DNA of 64,000 nt from Moraxellaceae bacterium (GCA_024234595.1 JACKNZ010000007.1:124001-188000); one strand, 5' to 3'; positions 1 to 7,571 are shown, numbered from the stretch's first letter. A program made the numbers and translations. Notes: generated by a model not told the origin, from the sequence alone.

Positions 1-276
1 TCGCAGCTTAGCCGTAATGTTGAACAACGTCCTAACAAACGGCCTGTTATGTCTGACTTGCGCGAGTCGGGTGCTATTGAGCAAGACGCTGATTTAATTA
101 TGTTTATTTATCGGGACGAGGTATATAATCCCGAATCTAAAGACAAAGGCACCGCCGAAATTATTATTGCCAAACAGCGTAACGGCCCTATTGGTACTTC
201 ACGTTTAGCTTTTTTAGGCCATTTAACCAAATTTGCTGATTTAGCTCCCGAATACTATCGACCCGATGATGAATAA
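1..276 (+). CDS. dnaB: Replicative DNA helicase DnaB, C-terminal end (partial)
   Basis: The reading frame is open from base 1, so only about the last 91 residues are in the window. They contain typical RecA-fold DnaB sequence: SDLRESGAIEQDAD, then IMFIYRDE and an IIIAKQRNGPIGT segment that resembles the DNA-binding loop region. DnaB is the hexameric helicase that unwinds DNA at the replication fork. The stop codon TAA shares one base with the alr start (TAATG), so the two genes are translationally coupled. This dnaB-alr order is common in gammaproteobacteria. The 5' part lies outside the window. Confidence 0.95.
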   Translation, partial: SQLSRNVEQRPNKRPVMSDLRESGAIEQDADLIMFIYRDEVYNPESKDKGTAEIIIAKQRNGPIGTSRLAFLGHLTKFADLAPEYYRPDDE

Positions 277-1349
277 TGCGTAATGCTCATTTAACCATTA
301 ACCACCAAGCCCTGCTACACAATGTTGCACAGATTAAACGCTATGCCCCACAATCCAAAGTGATGGCCATGGTTAAAGCCGATGCTTATGGTCATGGTGC
401 TGTTGTTGTTTCCAATATCATCAAAAATCATGTTGATGCGCTTGGTGTGGCTTTTTTGGCCGAAGCGATTGCTTTGCGAGAGGCTGGCATTCATTGCCCG
501 ATTGCTATTTTAGAAGGCGTATTTAGTACCAATGAGCTTGATTTGGCTTTTAAACACGATTGTTATTTAGTGGTGCATCAACAAGCACAAGTTGATTTTT
601 TAAGCCAATATGCTGGCAATAAAAAAACCTTAATTTGGCTAAAAGTAGATAGTGGTATGCATCGTTTGGGCTTTACACCGCAAGATATCACAAGTGCCTA
701 TACTCAACTCCGTGCATTGCCTTGTGTACACGACATTATTTTGACCAGTCATTTTGCCTGTGCCGATGATTTAGGCTCTCCCAAAACGTCACAACAACTG
801 CAAGTGCTTGATGAGCTTACCAAACAATTACCGCCACTCGCACGCAGTTTTGCCAACTCAGCGGCTATTTTGGCGTGGCCACAAACGCATCATCAGTGGG
901 TACGGGCTGGCATTATGTTGTATGGCAGCTCACCTTTTGCTAATAAAACTGCTCACGATTTTAACTTGCAAGCTGTGATGACCCTCAAAACCCAGTTAAT
1001 CGCCATACAACACCTTAAACAAGGCGAAACAGTGGGTTATGGCTCAACATGGCAAGCGCAACGCGATACCCGTTTAGGCGTGATTGCCATTGGCTATGGT
1101 GATGGTTATCCGCGTCATCTTTTGCCCAACACGCCTGTATTGGTCAATGGTCAAAAAACCGTGATTATTGGACGGGTGAGTATGGATATGATAACCGTTG
1201 ATTTAACAGACATTGAGGCACAAATAGGCGATGATGTGACTTTGTGGGGCGAGGGTTTATCTGCCGATACCATTGCCAACTCTGCTAATACCATTAGTTA
1301 TGAGCTATTTTGCCAAATCACCCAACGTGTCACTCGATTTATTGCATAA
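276..1349 (+). CDS. alr: Alanine racemase
   Basis: This PLP enzyme interconverts L- and D-alanine and supplies D-alanine for peptidoglycan. The 357-residue length is normal for the family. The PLP lysine sits in MVKADAYGHG (K34), and the catalytic tyrosine is in VGYGSTW (Y255). Other family motifs present are AGIMLYGSSP, IGYGDGYPR and RVSMDMITVDLT. The ATG overlaps the dnaB stop codon by one base, which fixes the start and indicates coupled translation. I see nothing abnormal in it. Whether it is the biosynthetic or the catabolic (DadX-type) paralogue cannot be told from sequence, but linkage to dnaB favours the housekeeping Alr. Confidence 0.97.
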   Translation: MRNAHLTINHQALLHNVAQIKRYAPQSKVMAMVKADAYGHGAVVVSNIIKNHVDALGVAFLAEAIALREAGIHCPIAILEGVFSTNELDLAFKHDCYLVVHQQAQVDFLSQYAGNKKTLIWLKVDSGMHRLGFTPQDITSAYTQLRALPCVHDIILTSHFACADDLGSPKTSQQLQVLDELTKQLPPLARSFANSAAILAWPQTHHQWVRAGIMLYGSSPFANKTAHDFNLQAVMTLKTQLIAIQHLKQGETVGYGSTWQAQRDTRLGVIAIGYGDGYPRHLLPNTPVLVNGQKTVIIGRVSMDMITVDLTDIEAQIGDDVTLWGEGLSADTIANSANTISYELFCQITQRVTRFIA

Positions 1350-1504
1350 ATTTTGCAAAATATTCTTGCACAATCAGCATAGCCGTCTATGCTTAAAATG
1401 ATAGCAAACCAAGAGGAGAAACAACATTAAGATGAGTTTTTTACAATTTGTTTGTTAATCATGCAAGGCAGAAATGCCTACATTGTCCGTCATGCAGACG
1501 AACC

Positions 1505-1547
1505 AACCCCGCTACAATTGCTTTGTTACGCGGGGTTTTAATTTTTT
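1505..1547 (+). terminator. Rho-independent terminator, plus strand
   Basis: AACCCCGC at 1505-1512 pairs with GCGGGGTT at 1530-1537 and is followed by a T-rich run to 1547. The T tract is on the plus strand only, so it would end transcription coming from dnaB-alr. It lies directly beyond the 3' end of the convergent lipoprotein gene. Confidence 0.7.
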
Positions 1548-2223
1548 ACCATGTACACAACAAAGGACGACCATTACGCGCCAAGATTTTGTTTTTGGCT
1601 GTTTCTGCATTCAAACGTAGCTCTTGCGCTTTAATGGTCGGCTGCTCGTCAGCCAATCTCTCCAATAGCATATCTATGCCTTCTACCGCACGATAACCCC
1701 CAACATCACCTAACACCGTCAATGCCTCTAAATTGATGGTGCGAGTATCGCGCTTTAAATTATTTAAAAAAGTCACCATTACCGCAGGATGACATGAACC
1801 GCCTAATAATTGCGCAACCGCCACCACAATCGTTTTATCCTCTTCGGCATCTAACATATTGATTAAACGCTGTAATGCCGCATCAGGTAATTTTCCCATA
1901 AAGACATTTAAACCTTGCACTGCGGCCATTCTAATCTCAGCACTTGGCGCAACTAAGGCTTTGGCTAACTGCTCAGGGGTTGTCATGGCTTGTACATCTT
2001 GCACCGTTAACACTGGCTCTGGGGTATCGGGGCGTGTTGGTAATTGATAATCGGTATTACTGGGTAATTGCCCCTCTACTTTACCCTCTGCTTCTAATGT
2101 TTTTTTATAGGCTTCAGTAACTTGTTCCGATTGTTTTTGTAGCTCACTATCTTCTTGACGGCTACAGCCTACGCTTAATAAAGTACATACTAACAAGCTA
2201 ATGATTATTTTATGATGAGTCAT
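1546..2223 (-). CDS. HEAT-repeat-like lipoprotein
   Basis: The protein has 225 residues. Residues 1-20 form a lipoprotein signal with lipobox LSVG-C20, so it should be lipid-anchored at the cell envelope. After a charged linker (about 25-65), residues 75-215 show repeating helical segments such as AKALVAPSAEIRMAAVQGL and KTIVVAVAQLLGG, resembling HEAT/PBS-lyase repeats used for protein-protein contacts. It is convergent with alr and separated from it by a terminator. No enzyme motif is visible and I cannot name a specific function. Confidence 0.7.
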   Translation of the reverse strand: MTHHKIIISLLVCTLLSVGCSRQEDSELQKQSEQVTEAYKKTLEAEGKVEGQLPSNTDYQLPTRPDTPEPVLTVQDVQAMTTPEQLAKALVAPSAEIRMAAVQGLNVFMGKLPDAALQRLINMLDAEEDKTIVVAVAQLLGGSCHPAVMVTFLNNLKRDTRTINLEALTVLGDVGGYRAVEGIDMLLERLADEQPTIKAQELRLNAETAKNKILARNGRPLLCTW

Positions 2224-2286
2224 GCCGATTTTGTCCTCTGATTATTTGCGTCTATTTGTGTCGTTTATGTCTTTGCTTATCAGCCT

Positions 2287-2544
2287 CGCCGTAAAACCTC
2301 GTGCCTTTAGGCAAAGGTATCTACACAAGTATTTTGGAGCTAAAAACTCTATAAAAATGAGCGTTGAGTCCCCTCTTGAGAGGGGATTTAGGGGTGTGTC
2401 AGACCAAAGAACAGTGTATTGCAGTCTGTTTTAACCCACCCCTAGCCCCTCCGAGGAGGGGAATTTCATCGTTATAGCCTCAATTTTAGCCGTTTAAAAA
2501 GATGTGTAGATACCTTTGGCCTTTAGGCCGAGGATATAAGGCGG
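2287..2544. repeat. Nested inverted-repeat element (MITE-like)
   Basis: Arms at about 2287-2327 and 2503-2544 are imperfect inverted copies of each other, roughly 40 bp each. Their inner part is the perfectly matched AAAGGTATCTACACA against TGTGTAGATACCTTT. Inside lies a second palindromic unit at about 2370-2461, with CCCCTCTTGAGAGGGG on one side and CCCCTCCGAGGAGGGG on the other. That inner unit resembles G/C-rich intergenic repeats seen in many bacteria. No gene is visible in 2224-2691. The element ends exactly where the hairpin upstream of tnpB begins. Confidence 0.6.
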
Positions 2545-2629
2545 TGACACGACAGCTTATCAATCCTTTGGCTCAGTAACCATGCGATTTGGTACAAATC
2601 AGTAAGGTTGATAAGCTGGCAAGTGTCAC
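2544..2629. repeat. Long stem-loop upstream of tnpB
   Basis: GTGACAC (2544-2550) pairs with GTGTCAC (2623-2629). CAGCTTATCAA (2553-2563) pairs perfectly with TTGATAAGCTG (2608-2618), and short pairings continue toward the loop. IS200/IS605 elements carry subterminal hairpins, so this may be the left end of the tnpB element. The exact boundary cannot be seen without an empty site for comparison. Confidence 0.55.
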
Positions 2630-2691
2630 TCATAGAATAAGGTCTTAAAAAAGCATTTGTTTTAACAATGAATGACTCTTAAAATACAATT

Positions 2692-3771
2692 ATGAAAACA
2701 CTTAAATTACGCATAAAAGACAAACATTGCAAGGTGCTAAATCAGCTCGCATCAGAGGTAAACTTTGTTTGGAATTACGTCAATGACTTGTGTTTTAAGC
2801 ACTTACAACGAACAGGCAAGTTTTTTTCAGCCTTTGATATTGCCAAATATACAGCAGGGGCATCCAAAGAATTAAATCTACATAGTCAAACCATACAAGC
2901 CATTACCGAAGAATTGGTGTTAAGACGCAAACAATTCAAAAAAGCCAAATTAAGATGGCGCGTATCGAATCGTCACTCAGCCAAAAAATCACTGGGTTGG
3001 ATACCCTTCAAAAAAACAGCCATCAAATATCAACATGGACAGGTTAAATATGGCAATCACTGGTTTAATCTTTGGGATAGTTACGGATTAAATAAATACC
3101 ACGTTAAAACAGGGGCATTTGTCCAAGATAGCCGTGGTCGTTGGTATGTGTGCTTGGTGGTTGATAGTTCGACTTCGCTCACTAACCTAGCACCTAGTGC
3201 GGTCACTGAGCGCAGTCGAAGTGTAGGCATAGACTTAGGCTTAAAAGACTTTGCTACTCTCTCCAATGGTGAAAAAATTGCAGCACAACGCACTTACCGA
3301 AAATATGAGCAAAAATTAGGTATTGCCCAACGCGCCAGAAACAAAAAGCGCATTAAAGCCATTCATGCCAAAATCAAACAGATTAGACATAATCACTTAC
3401 ACCAAGAAAGCACCGCATTAGTTAAAAACTACGCCGCGATATTTGTTGGCAATGTCAATGCAAAAAGTCTAGCCAAAACTAAACTAGCAAAGTCGGTATT
3501 GGATGCAGGCTGGACAATGTTTAGAACCCTACTCAAGTATAAATGCGAGAACGCAGGAGTATGGTTTGAAGAAGTCAACGAAAGCTATACCACCCAAACT
3601 TGCTCGTGCTGTGGCTCACGCGACAGTAGTCCGAAAGGTAGAGCAGGACTTGGAATAAGAGAATGGACTTGTATGCAGTGCGGTACACTGCATGACCGCG
3701 ACATCAATGCCGCCAAGAATATTCTCGCGCTCGGACATGAGCGTCTTGTAGAAGGAATCACCTTGCTTTAG
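2692..3771 (+). CDS. tnpB: RNA-guided endonuclease TnpB family protein
   Basis: The protein has 359 residues. It has an N-terminal OrfB-type helix-turn-helix region, RuvC motif I VGIDLGLKDFATL (D181), the segment AKSVLDAGWTMFRTLLKYK, a zinc-ribbon (CSCC...CMQC) and the RuvC motif III HDRDINAAKNIL. TnpB enzymes are RNA-guided DNA nucleases that help retain IS200/IS605 elements. Two oddities stand out. A palindromic repeat is inserted in frame just before RuvC I (about residues 159-177). The usual RuvC II glutamate position reads IFVGNVN, with glutamates instead near VNESYTTQ. The ORF is intact, so activity is possible but uncertain. Confidence 0.9.
   Translation: MKTLKLRIKDKHCKVLNQLASEVNFVWNYVNDLCFKHLQRTGKFFSAFDIAKYTAGASKELNLHSQTIQAITEELVLRRKQFKKAKLRWRVSNRHSAKKSLGWIPFKKTAIKYQHGQVKYGNHWFNLWDSYGLNKYHVKTGAFVQDSRGRWYVCLVVDSSTSLTNLAPSAVTERSRSVGIDLGLKDFATLSNGEKIAAQRTYRKYEQKLGIAQRARNKKRIKAIHAKIKQIRHNHLHQESTALVKNYAAIFVGNVNAKSLAKTKLAKSVLDAGWTMFRTLLKYKCENAGVWFEEVNESYTTQTCSCCGSRDSSPKGRAGLGIREWTCMQCGTLHDRDINAAKNILALGHERLVEGITLL
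3168..3220. repeat. Palindromic repeat inserted in the tnpB coding sequence
   Basis: TTCGACTTCGCTCA (3168-3181) and TGAGCGCAGTCGAA (3207-3220) are inverted copies with one mismatch. The unit encodes extra residues including AVTERSRS between the strand VCLVVD and the RuvC I motif, without breaking the frame. A related unit (TTTCGACTCCGC with GCGGAGTCGAAA) lies in an intergenic position at 42681-42730. Confidence 0.7.
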
Positions 3772-3845
3772 CTAGGGGAGGATGTCAACAGCCAAAAAAA
3801 CGTACTCTATCATCAATTATTCTATTTTTATATTGCCTTAAAACG

Positions 3846-5196
3846 ATGAGTAAAAACAAAACAATTTATAGTTGTAATGCCTGCGGTAGCACATTTTTTA
3901 AATGGTCAGGCCAATGCAGCGAATGTCATGCGTGGAATAGCATTCATGAAGCCCCTGCCGAAAGCAACCTCAGCCCGCGTCAACGTGGTAATTATGCAGG
4001 CCAAGCCAGTACCGTGACCATACTTGACCAAGTGAGCATTAACGCGATTGACCGTACCGAAACAGGATTATCAGAGCTTGACCGTGTATTAGGCGGTGGT
4101 TTAGTGGCTGGCTCGGTGGTGTTAATTGGTGGCGACCCGGCATTGGTAAATCGACAATTTTACTACAAACGCTGACCTATTTAGCCCAGCAGCATAATGC
4201 TTTATATATTACAGGCGAAGAGTCGCTGTCACAGGTGGCAATGCGTGGCAAACGTTTAGAGTTACCCTGCGATAAAGTCAAAATTATGGCCGAAACTTGT
4301 GTCGAAAATATTTTGGCCACTCTTAAAGCCGAAAAACCAATGGTGGCTGTCATTGACTCTATTCAAACTCTTTATACCGAAGCCTTGCAATCTGCCCCCG
4401 GTGGTGTATCGCAAGTACGCGAATCAGCCGCCCTACTCACACGTTATGCCAAGCAAAGTGGTACAGCGTTATTTTTGGTGGGGCATGTGACCAAAGAAGG
4501 TTCGCTGGCAGGCCCTAGAGTGTTAGAACACATGGTGGATTGTGTGTTGTATTTTGAGGGAGAATCTGACTCACGTTTTAGAATGATTCGTGCGGTTAAA
4601 AATCGTTTTGGCGCGGTTAATGAATTGGGTGTTTTGCTATGACAGATAGGGGCTTACGCGAAGTGGCTAATCCCTCCGCCATTTTTTTATCGCGTTATGA
4701 AGAGCCGATTGCAGGCTCAATCGTGATGATTAGTCGTGAAGGTACTCGGCCGTTATTAGTCGAAGTTCAAGCCTTGGTTGATGATGCGTTTGCTAACCCT
4801 CGCCGTGTCGCGATTGGACTAGACCAAAACCGTTTGGCGATGTTGTTAGCTATTTTGCATCGGCACGGTGGTGTACATACTATTGGCCAAGATGTGTTTG
4901 TGAATGTGGTTGGTGGCGTAAAAGTGTTGGAGACTGGCTCAGATTTGGCTGTGTTACTCGCTGTTACCTCTAGTTTACGCGGCCAAGCCTTGCCCAATGA
5001 TTTGGCTGTTTTTGGGGAGGTGGGCTTGTCGGGCGAGATTCGCCCTGTGCCAAATGGTCAAGAACGCTTGCGTGAGGCGGCAAAACATGGCTTTAAACGA
5101 GCAATTGTGCCCAAAGCCAATGTGCCACGCCAAGATATTGAGGGCATGGAAATTGTGGGTGTGACTCGTTTGCATGAGGCGTTGGCTGCGGTTTGA
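3846..5196 (+). pseudogene. radA: DNA repair protein RadA, broken by two single-base deletions
   Basis: The sequence covers the whole of RadA (about 450 codons): an N-terminal C4 zinc finger (CNACG...CSECH), a RecA-like ATPase core, the KNRFGAVNELG motif and a C-terminal Lon-like domain. It is split into three frames, 3846-4175, about 4142-4642 and 4639-5196. One G is missing after 4140 inside Walker A: GGDPALVN is read where GGDPGIGKST resumes in the next frame. One T is missing in the T run at 4632-4635, before the MTDRGLREV segment. Everything else is well conserved. This is either a very recent inactivation or a sequencing error. RadA processes branched DNA during recombination. Confidence 0.9.
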
Positions 5197-5238
5197 TAAA
5201 TTCATTCCAAATTTTAAGAACATTTTTCATCGTTTAAG

Positions 5239-5313
5239 ATGGCGGAATGCACCATGTTATTTTAGTTATAAAATGTTTTTTTTATGGCCTTAGTCGGCGC
5301 ATTATAATGCGCC
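5239..5313. repeat. Palindromic intergenic repeats
   Basis: A perfect 18-bp palindrome, GGCGCATTATAATGCGCC, lies at 5296-5313. A half unit GATGGCGGAATGCACC starts at 5239, preceded by TTTTCATCGTTTAA. Both units recur in the same style at 6393-6538 and 7572-7717. The gap between radA and the acetyltransferase gene (5197-5415) shows no gene. Confidence 0.65.
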
Positions 5314-5415
5314 CTACGCGAGCTTTATTTATAGTTCTATAAAAGACACATTTGGCTAAAATGGGTTTTGAACTTTAAACGATAAAACATAGGTGACCTT
5401 AAGTCCGCCTTTGTT

Positions 5416-5937
5416 TTATTCAGCAAAAAGTTCTTGAATAGTTGGTAAGGGCATAAATAGCAGTAAAGGATTATCTGGTGCAGGTACAAAACCATAACCT
5501 TGATAATAATTCGCTACTGCTTGGTCTTTAGCATCGACCACCATCCCTACACAACCCGATACTTTAGCTACTGACAACACTTTTTCAAGTGCATCAATCA
5601 ATAGCTTTTCACCAATTCCTTGGCGTTGTGCTTTACTATCAATCGCCAAGCGGCATAAGCGTACAACAGGCATATCATGCTTGGGTAATTTATAACGTTT
5701 AGTAATTTCTTGCGGCAAATTGTTAATATCTACTGTGGCATTACTCAGCGAATAATAACCAATAATATTATCTTCTTTAATCGCACAAAAACTGCGCGTA
5801 ATATTTTTATTATCGTGTTGCTTTGCGATATTAATTAAATAATTATTTAACGCAGGTTGGCCACAATCAAATGTGGTTTTTGTGGCCAACTGTTCAGCGG
5901 TGAGCTGACTCAAGGGTTGAAGGGTTATCTGTAACAT
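5416..5937 (-). CDS. GNAT acetyltransferase, probable TacT-like toxin
   Basis: The protein has 173 residues with a GNAT fold. The N-terminal FDCGQPALNNYL motif is typical of toxins paired with DUF1778 antitoxins. The acetyl-CoA loop reads RLAIDSKAQRQGIGEKLL, and the C-terminal region YYQGYGFVP is conserved. Toxins of this class acetylate the amino group of aminoacyl-tRNAs and block translation; that function is inferred from the family. It overlaps the upstream antitoxin gene by 44 bases in another frame, and the pair is transcribed from the antitoxin promoter. Confidence 0.88.
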   Translation of the reverse strand: MLQITLQPLSQLTAEQLATKTTFDCGQPALNNYLINIAKQHDNKNITRSFCAIKEDNIIGYYSLSNATVDINNLPQEITKRYKLPKHDMPVVRLCRLAIDSKAQRQGIGEKLLIDALEKVLSVAKVSGCVGMVVDAKDQAVANYYQGYGFVPAPDNPLLLFMPLPTIQELFAE

Positions 5938-6232
5938 GGTACGGAGTCTCTTTATAATTCGCTAATGCTCGTTTTAGTTTTGCATTTGGCTTAGGAGGAT
6001 TAGCCAGTTGTTCAATAAACCATTCCGAATCACGTTGAGACAATACAATATTTTTCATTTCATACCAGTCGATTAACTCTAAAGCATGTTGATGAACCAC
6101 TTGCACCATGTAGGCATTCATAGGTACGCCTGTTAAATCAGCAGCTTTTTGTATTGTTTGCTGTACGTTCAACGGAACTCTTGCCGTAATACGGCCTTTT
6201 TCTATGTCTGCATTTGCACTTATGCGTGACAT
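5894..6232 (-). CDS. DUF1778 (TacA-like) antitoxin
   Basis: A 112-residue ribbon-helix-helix-type antitoxin. The N-terminal RITARVPLNVQQTIQKAADLTG is the DNA-binding region. The C-terminal part IVLSQRDSEWFIEQLANPPKPN is the conserved toxin-neutralising segment. I chose the ATG at 6232 because GAGGTG lies 5 bases upstream; an in-frame GTG at 6244 has no better ribosome site. It precedes and overlaps the GNAT toxin gene, the usual order for this module. It probably represses its own promoter (6270-6361). Confidence 0.88.
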   Translation of the reverse strand: MSRISANADIEKGRITARVPLNVQQTIQKAADLTGVPMNAYMVQVVHQHALELIDWYEMKNIVLSQRDSEWFIEQLANPPKPNAKLKRALANYKETPYHVTDNPSTLESAHR

Positions 6233-6269
6233 ACTGCACCTCACTAGTTTGTTTGAAAAACATACCCCA

Positions 6270-6361
6270 AAAAAATAACACTAATTCATGTTTGTACCTC
6301 CACAATTTAATTTTTTGGTGACATAATGGTATCATAGTTTTTAATGGTGTCAATATGACTC
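6270..6361 (-). promoter_or_regulatory. Promoter/operator of the DUF1778-GNAT module
   Basis: Reading the minus strand, a perfect -35 TTGACA (6348-6353) is followed after 16 bases by TACCAT (6326-6331). TGACA/TGTCA arms (6319-6323 and 6348-6352) and an 11-bp direct repeat TGA(C/T)ACCATTA bracket the promoter, as expected for an autoregulatory antitoxin operator. The full 92-bp block is repeated without a mismatch at 7426-7517. Confidence 0.6.
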
Positions 6362-6392
6362 CATTTTTAAAACAAGCTACACTTGCTTAATT

Positions 6393-6538
6393 GGCGCATT
6401 ATAATGCGCCCTACACAATCTCATTAAATTTTAGTTAATTGTAGGGTGGCATTAGCGTTAGCGTAATGCACCTTTTTTATATTAACATCATCATTAAGAA
6501 TAATTTTCATCGTTTAAGATGGCGGAATGCATTCCGCC
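6393..6538. repeat. Compound palindromic repeat block, copy 1
   Basis: Three hairpin units lie in series: the 18-bp palindrome GGCGCATTATAATGCGCC (6393-6410), an imperfect hairpin GGTGGCATTA...TAATGCACC (6445-6472) and the 18-bp palindrome GGCGGAATGCATTCCGCC (6521-6538). The 146-bp block recurs at 7572-7717 with a single mismatch. Confidence 0.75.
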
Positions 6539-6566
6539 CTACGCTTGCTTTCTTGCGAGATTATAT

Positions 6567-6983
6567 TCATTTGGTGACAGCATTTTTTCCATTTCTTACC
6601 AAACGTACAAAACAACCATAACCTTTGGGATATTTACGAACTTTGCCTTCATAAAAAACCACAACACTGGCTTCTTCGCTATTTTTTTGAGTGGTAGATG
6701 TCCAAAATGTGGCATATTGTCCTTCTTCTTTAGGACAAAATAAAATACCTTGTTCTGTTTTATAACCTTCTTTATCTGGCAACATTAAACTGGCTAATTC
6801 TTTTTCAGTAGGTAAACGCCAGCCAAAATCTTTAATTTCTTTTGCGTTAGTTAATTCAGTCGCTTTTGTCCATGTCATTTGGCTGCCTTGTCCGCTGACA
6901 TTACCATTTTGCCATGCTTGAAAAAAGCAATAACGCTGCCTGATTAGATTTGTTTCTGCATCATACCACTCTCCTAAATCCAT
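6567..6983 (-). CDS. DUF1566 (Lcl C-terminal-like) domain fragment, copy 1
   Basis: A 138-residue ORF from the ATG at 6983. It is a single DUF1566-like domain: GEWYDAETNLIRQRYC near the start, WRLPTEKELASLM in the middle and CFVRLVRN at the end. Full DUF1566 proteins usually carry something N-terminal to this domain, and no ribosome binding site precedes this ATG, so it is probably the 3' part of a truncated gene. The frame stays open to a TTG at 7016. A divergent, frame-damaged copy lies at 7767-8186. Function unknown; such domains occur in surface or secreted proteins. Confidence 0.6.
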   Translation of the reverse strand: MDLGEWYDAETNLIRQRYCFFQAWQNGNVSGQGSQMTWTKATELTNAKEIKDFGWRLPTEKELASLMLPDKEGYKTEQGILFCPKEEGQYATFWTSTTQKNSEEASVVVFYEGKVRKYPKGYGCFVRLVRNGKNAVTK

Positions 6984-7059
6984 TATATTGGGATGCTCAT
7001 TTTTAAGGTTGCCCAAAAGCTCTGTTGTTTAATTGTCGCTGATTGCCTTGCACTCATTG

Positions 7060-7385
7060 AACCACACATTCATTTTTCAGTATAACAATTTGGCTTTGGC
7101 GATCAAGACTAATACTGTAAACTATCAATAAACCATTCCGAATCGTTGAGTTTTACATCGCCATTGCAATGCATTTAATATAATCACGATACCAGTCGTC
7201 ATGCAAATGATTCTAAAGCATGTTGATTAACCATCTTTTGCACAGCCATGTAGGCATTCATCTGTCAACGCCTGTAAAATCACTGACCCATGCCTGATTG
7301 TATTGTTTGCTGTACGTTCAAATTGGAACTTGAGGTGGGTTGTAATACAGGCTTTGATGGTTGCATTGTGAGTTATGCGTGACAT
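7060..7385 (-). pseudogene. Degenerate duplicate of the DUF1778 antitoxin gene
   Basis: Patches match the intact antitoxin gene at 5894-6232, for example the minus-strand start region around GCGTGACATACTGCAC, the block ACCATGTAGGCATTCAT, and CAATAAACCATTCCGAATC. Between the patches are many small insertions, deletions and substitutions, so no continuous frame remains. The copy lacks the toxin half. It is preceded by a perfect copy of the promoter block. Confidence 0.7.
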
Positions 7386-7425
7386 ACTGCACGCTTCACT
7401 AGTTTGTTTGAAAGGGGAACGTACC

Positions 7426-7517
7426 AAAAAATAACACTAATTCATGTTTGTACCTCCACAATTTAATTTTTTGGTGACATAATGGTATCATAGTTTTTAA
7501 TGGTGTCAATATGACTC
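7426..7517 (-). promoter_or_regulatory. Perfect duplicate of the toxin-antitoxin promoter/operator
   Basis: All 92 bases match 6270-6361, including -35 TTGACA, the TACCAT element, the TGACA/TGTCA arms and the direct repeats. The gene it should drive (7060-7385) is destroyed, so this would now be an extra binding site for the antitoxin without a functional product. Confidence 0.65.
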
Positions 7518-7571
7518 TGACGATAAAACCAGTCTACAGTCTATGCAACACCCAACTTAAGCTTTTAATAT

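Larger units (their letters stand above)
2544..3789 (+). mobile_element. TnpB-only IS200/IS605-type (IS1341-like) element
   Basis: The proposed extent runs from the hairpin upstream of tnpB to the GGGGAGGATGTCAAC motif just after the stop codon. The same GGGGAGGATGTCAA end motif appears, reversed, in a second remnant at 33164. No TnpA transposase gene is present, so the element could only move with a TnpA supplied elsewhere. The left boundary is inferred from the hairpin and is uncertain. It sits about 57 bp upstream of the radA start codon. Confidence 0.6.

Noticed and set aside
1461..1541. A 26-codon ORF whose translation begins like a histidine phosphatase (NAYIVRHADEP).
   Set aside because: It has no ribosome binding site, ends inside the terminator and is far too short. 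The resemblance is most likely chance.
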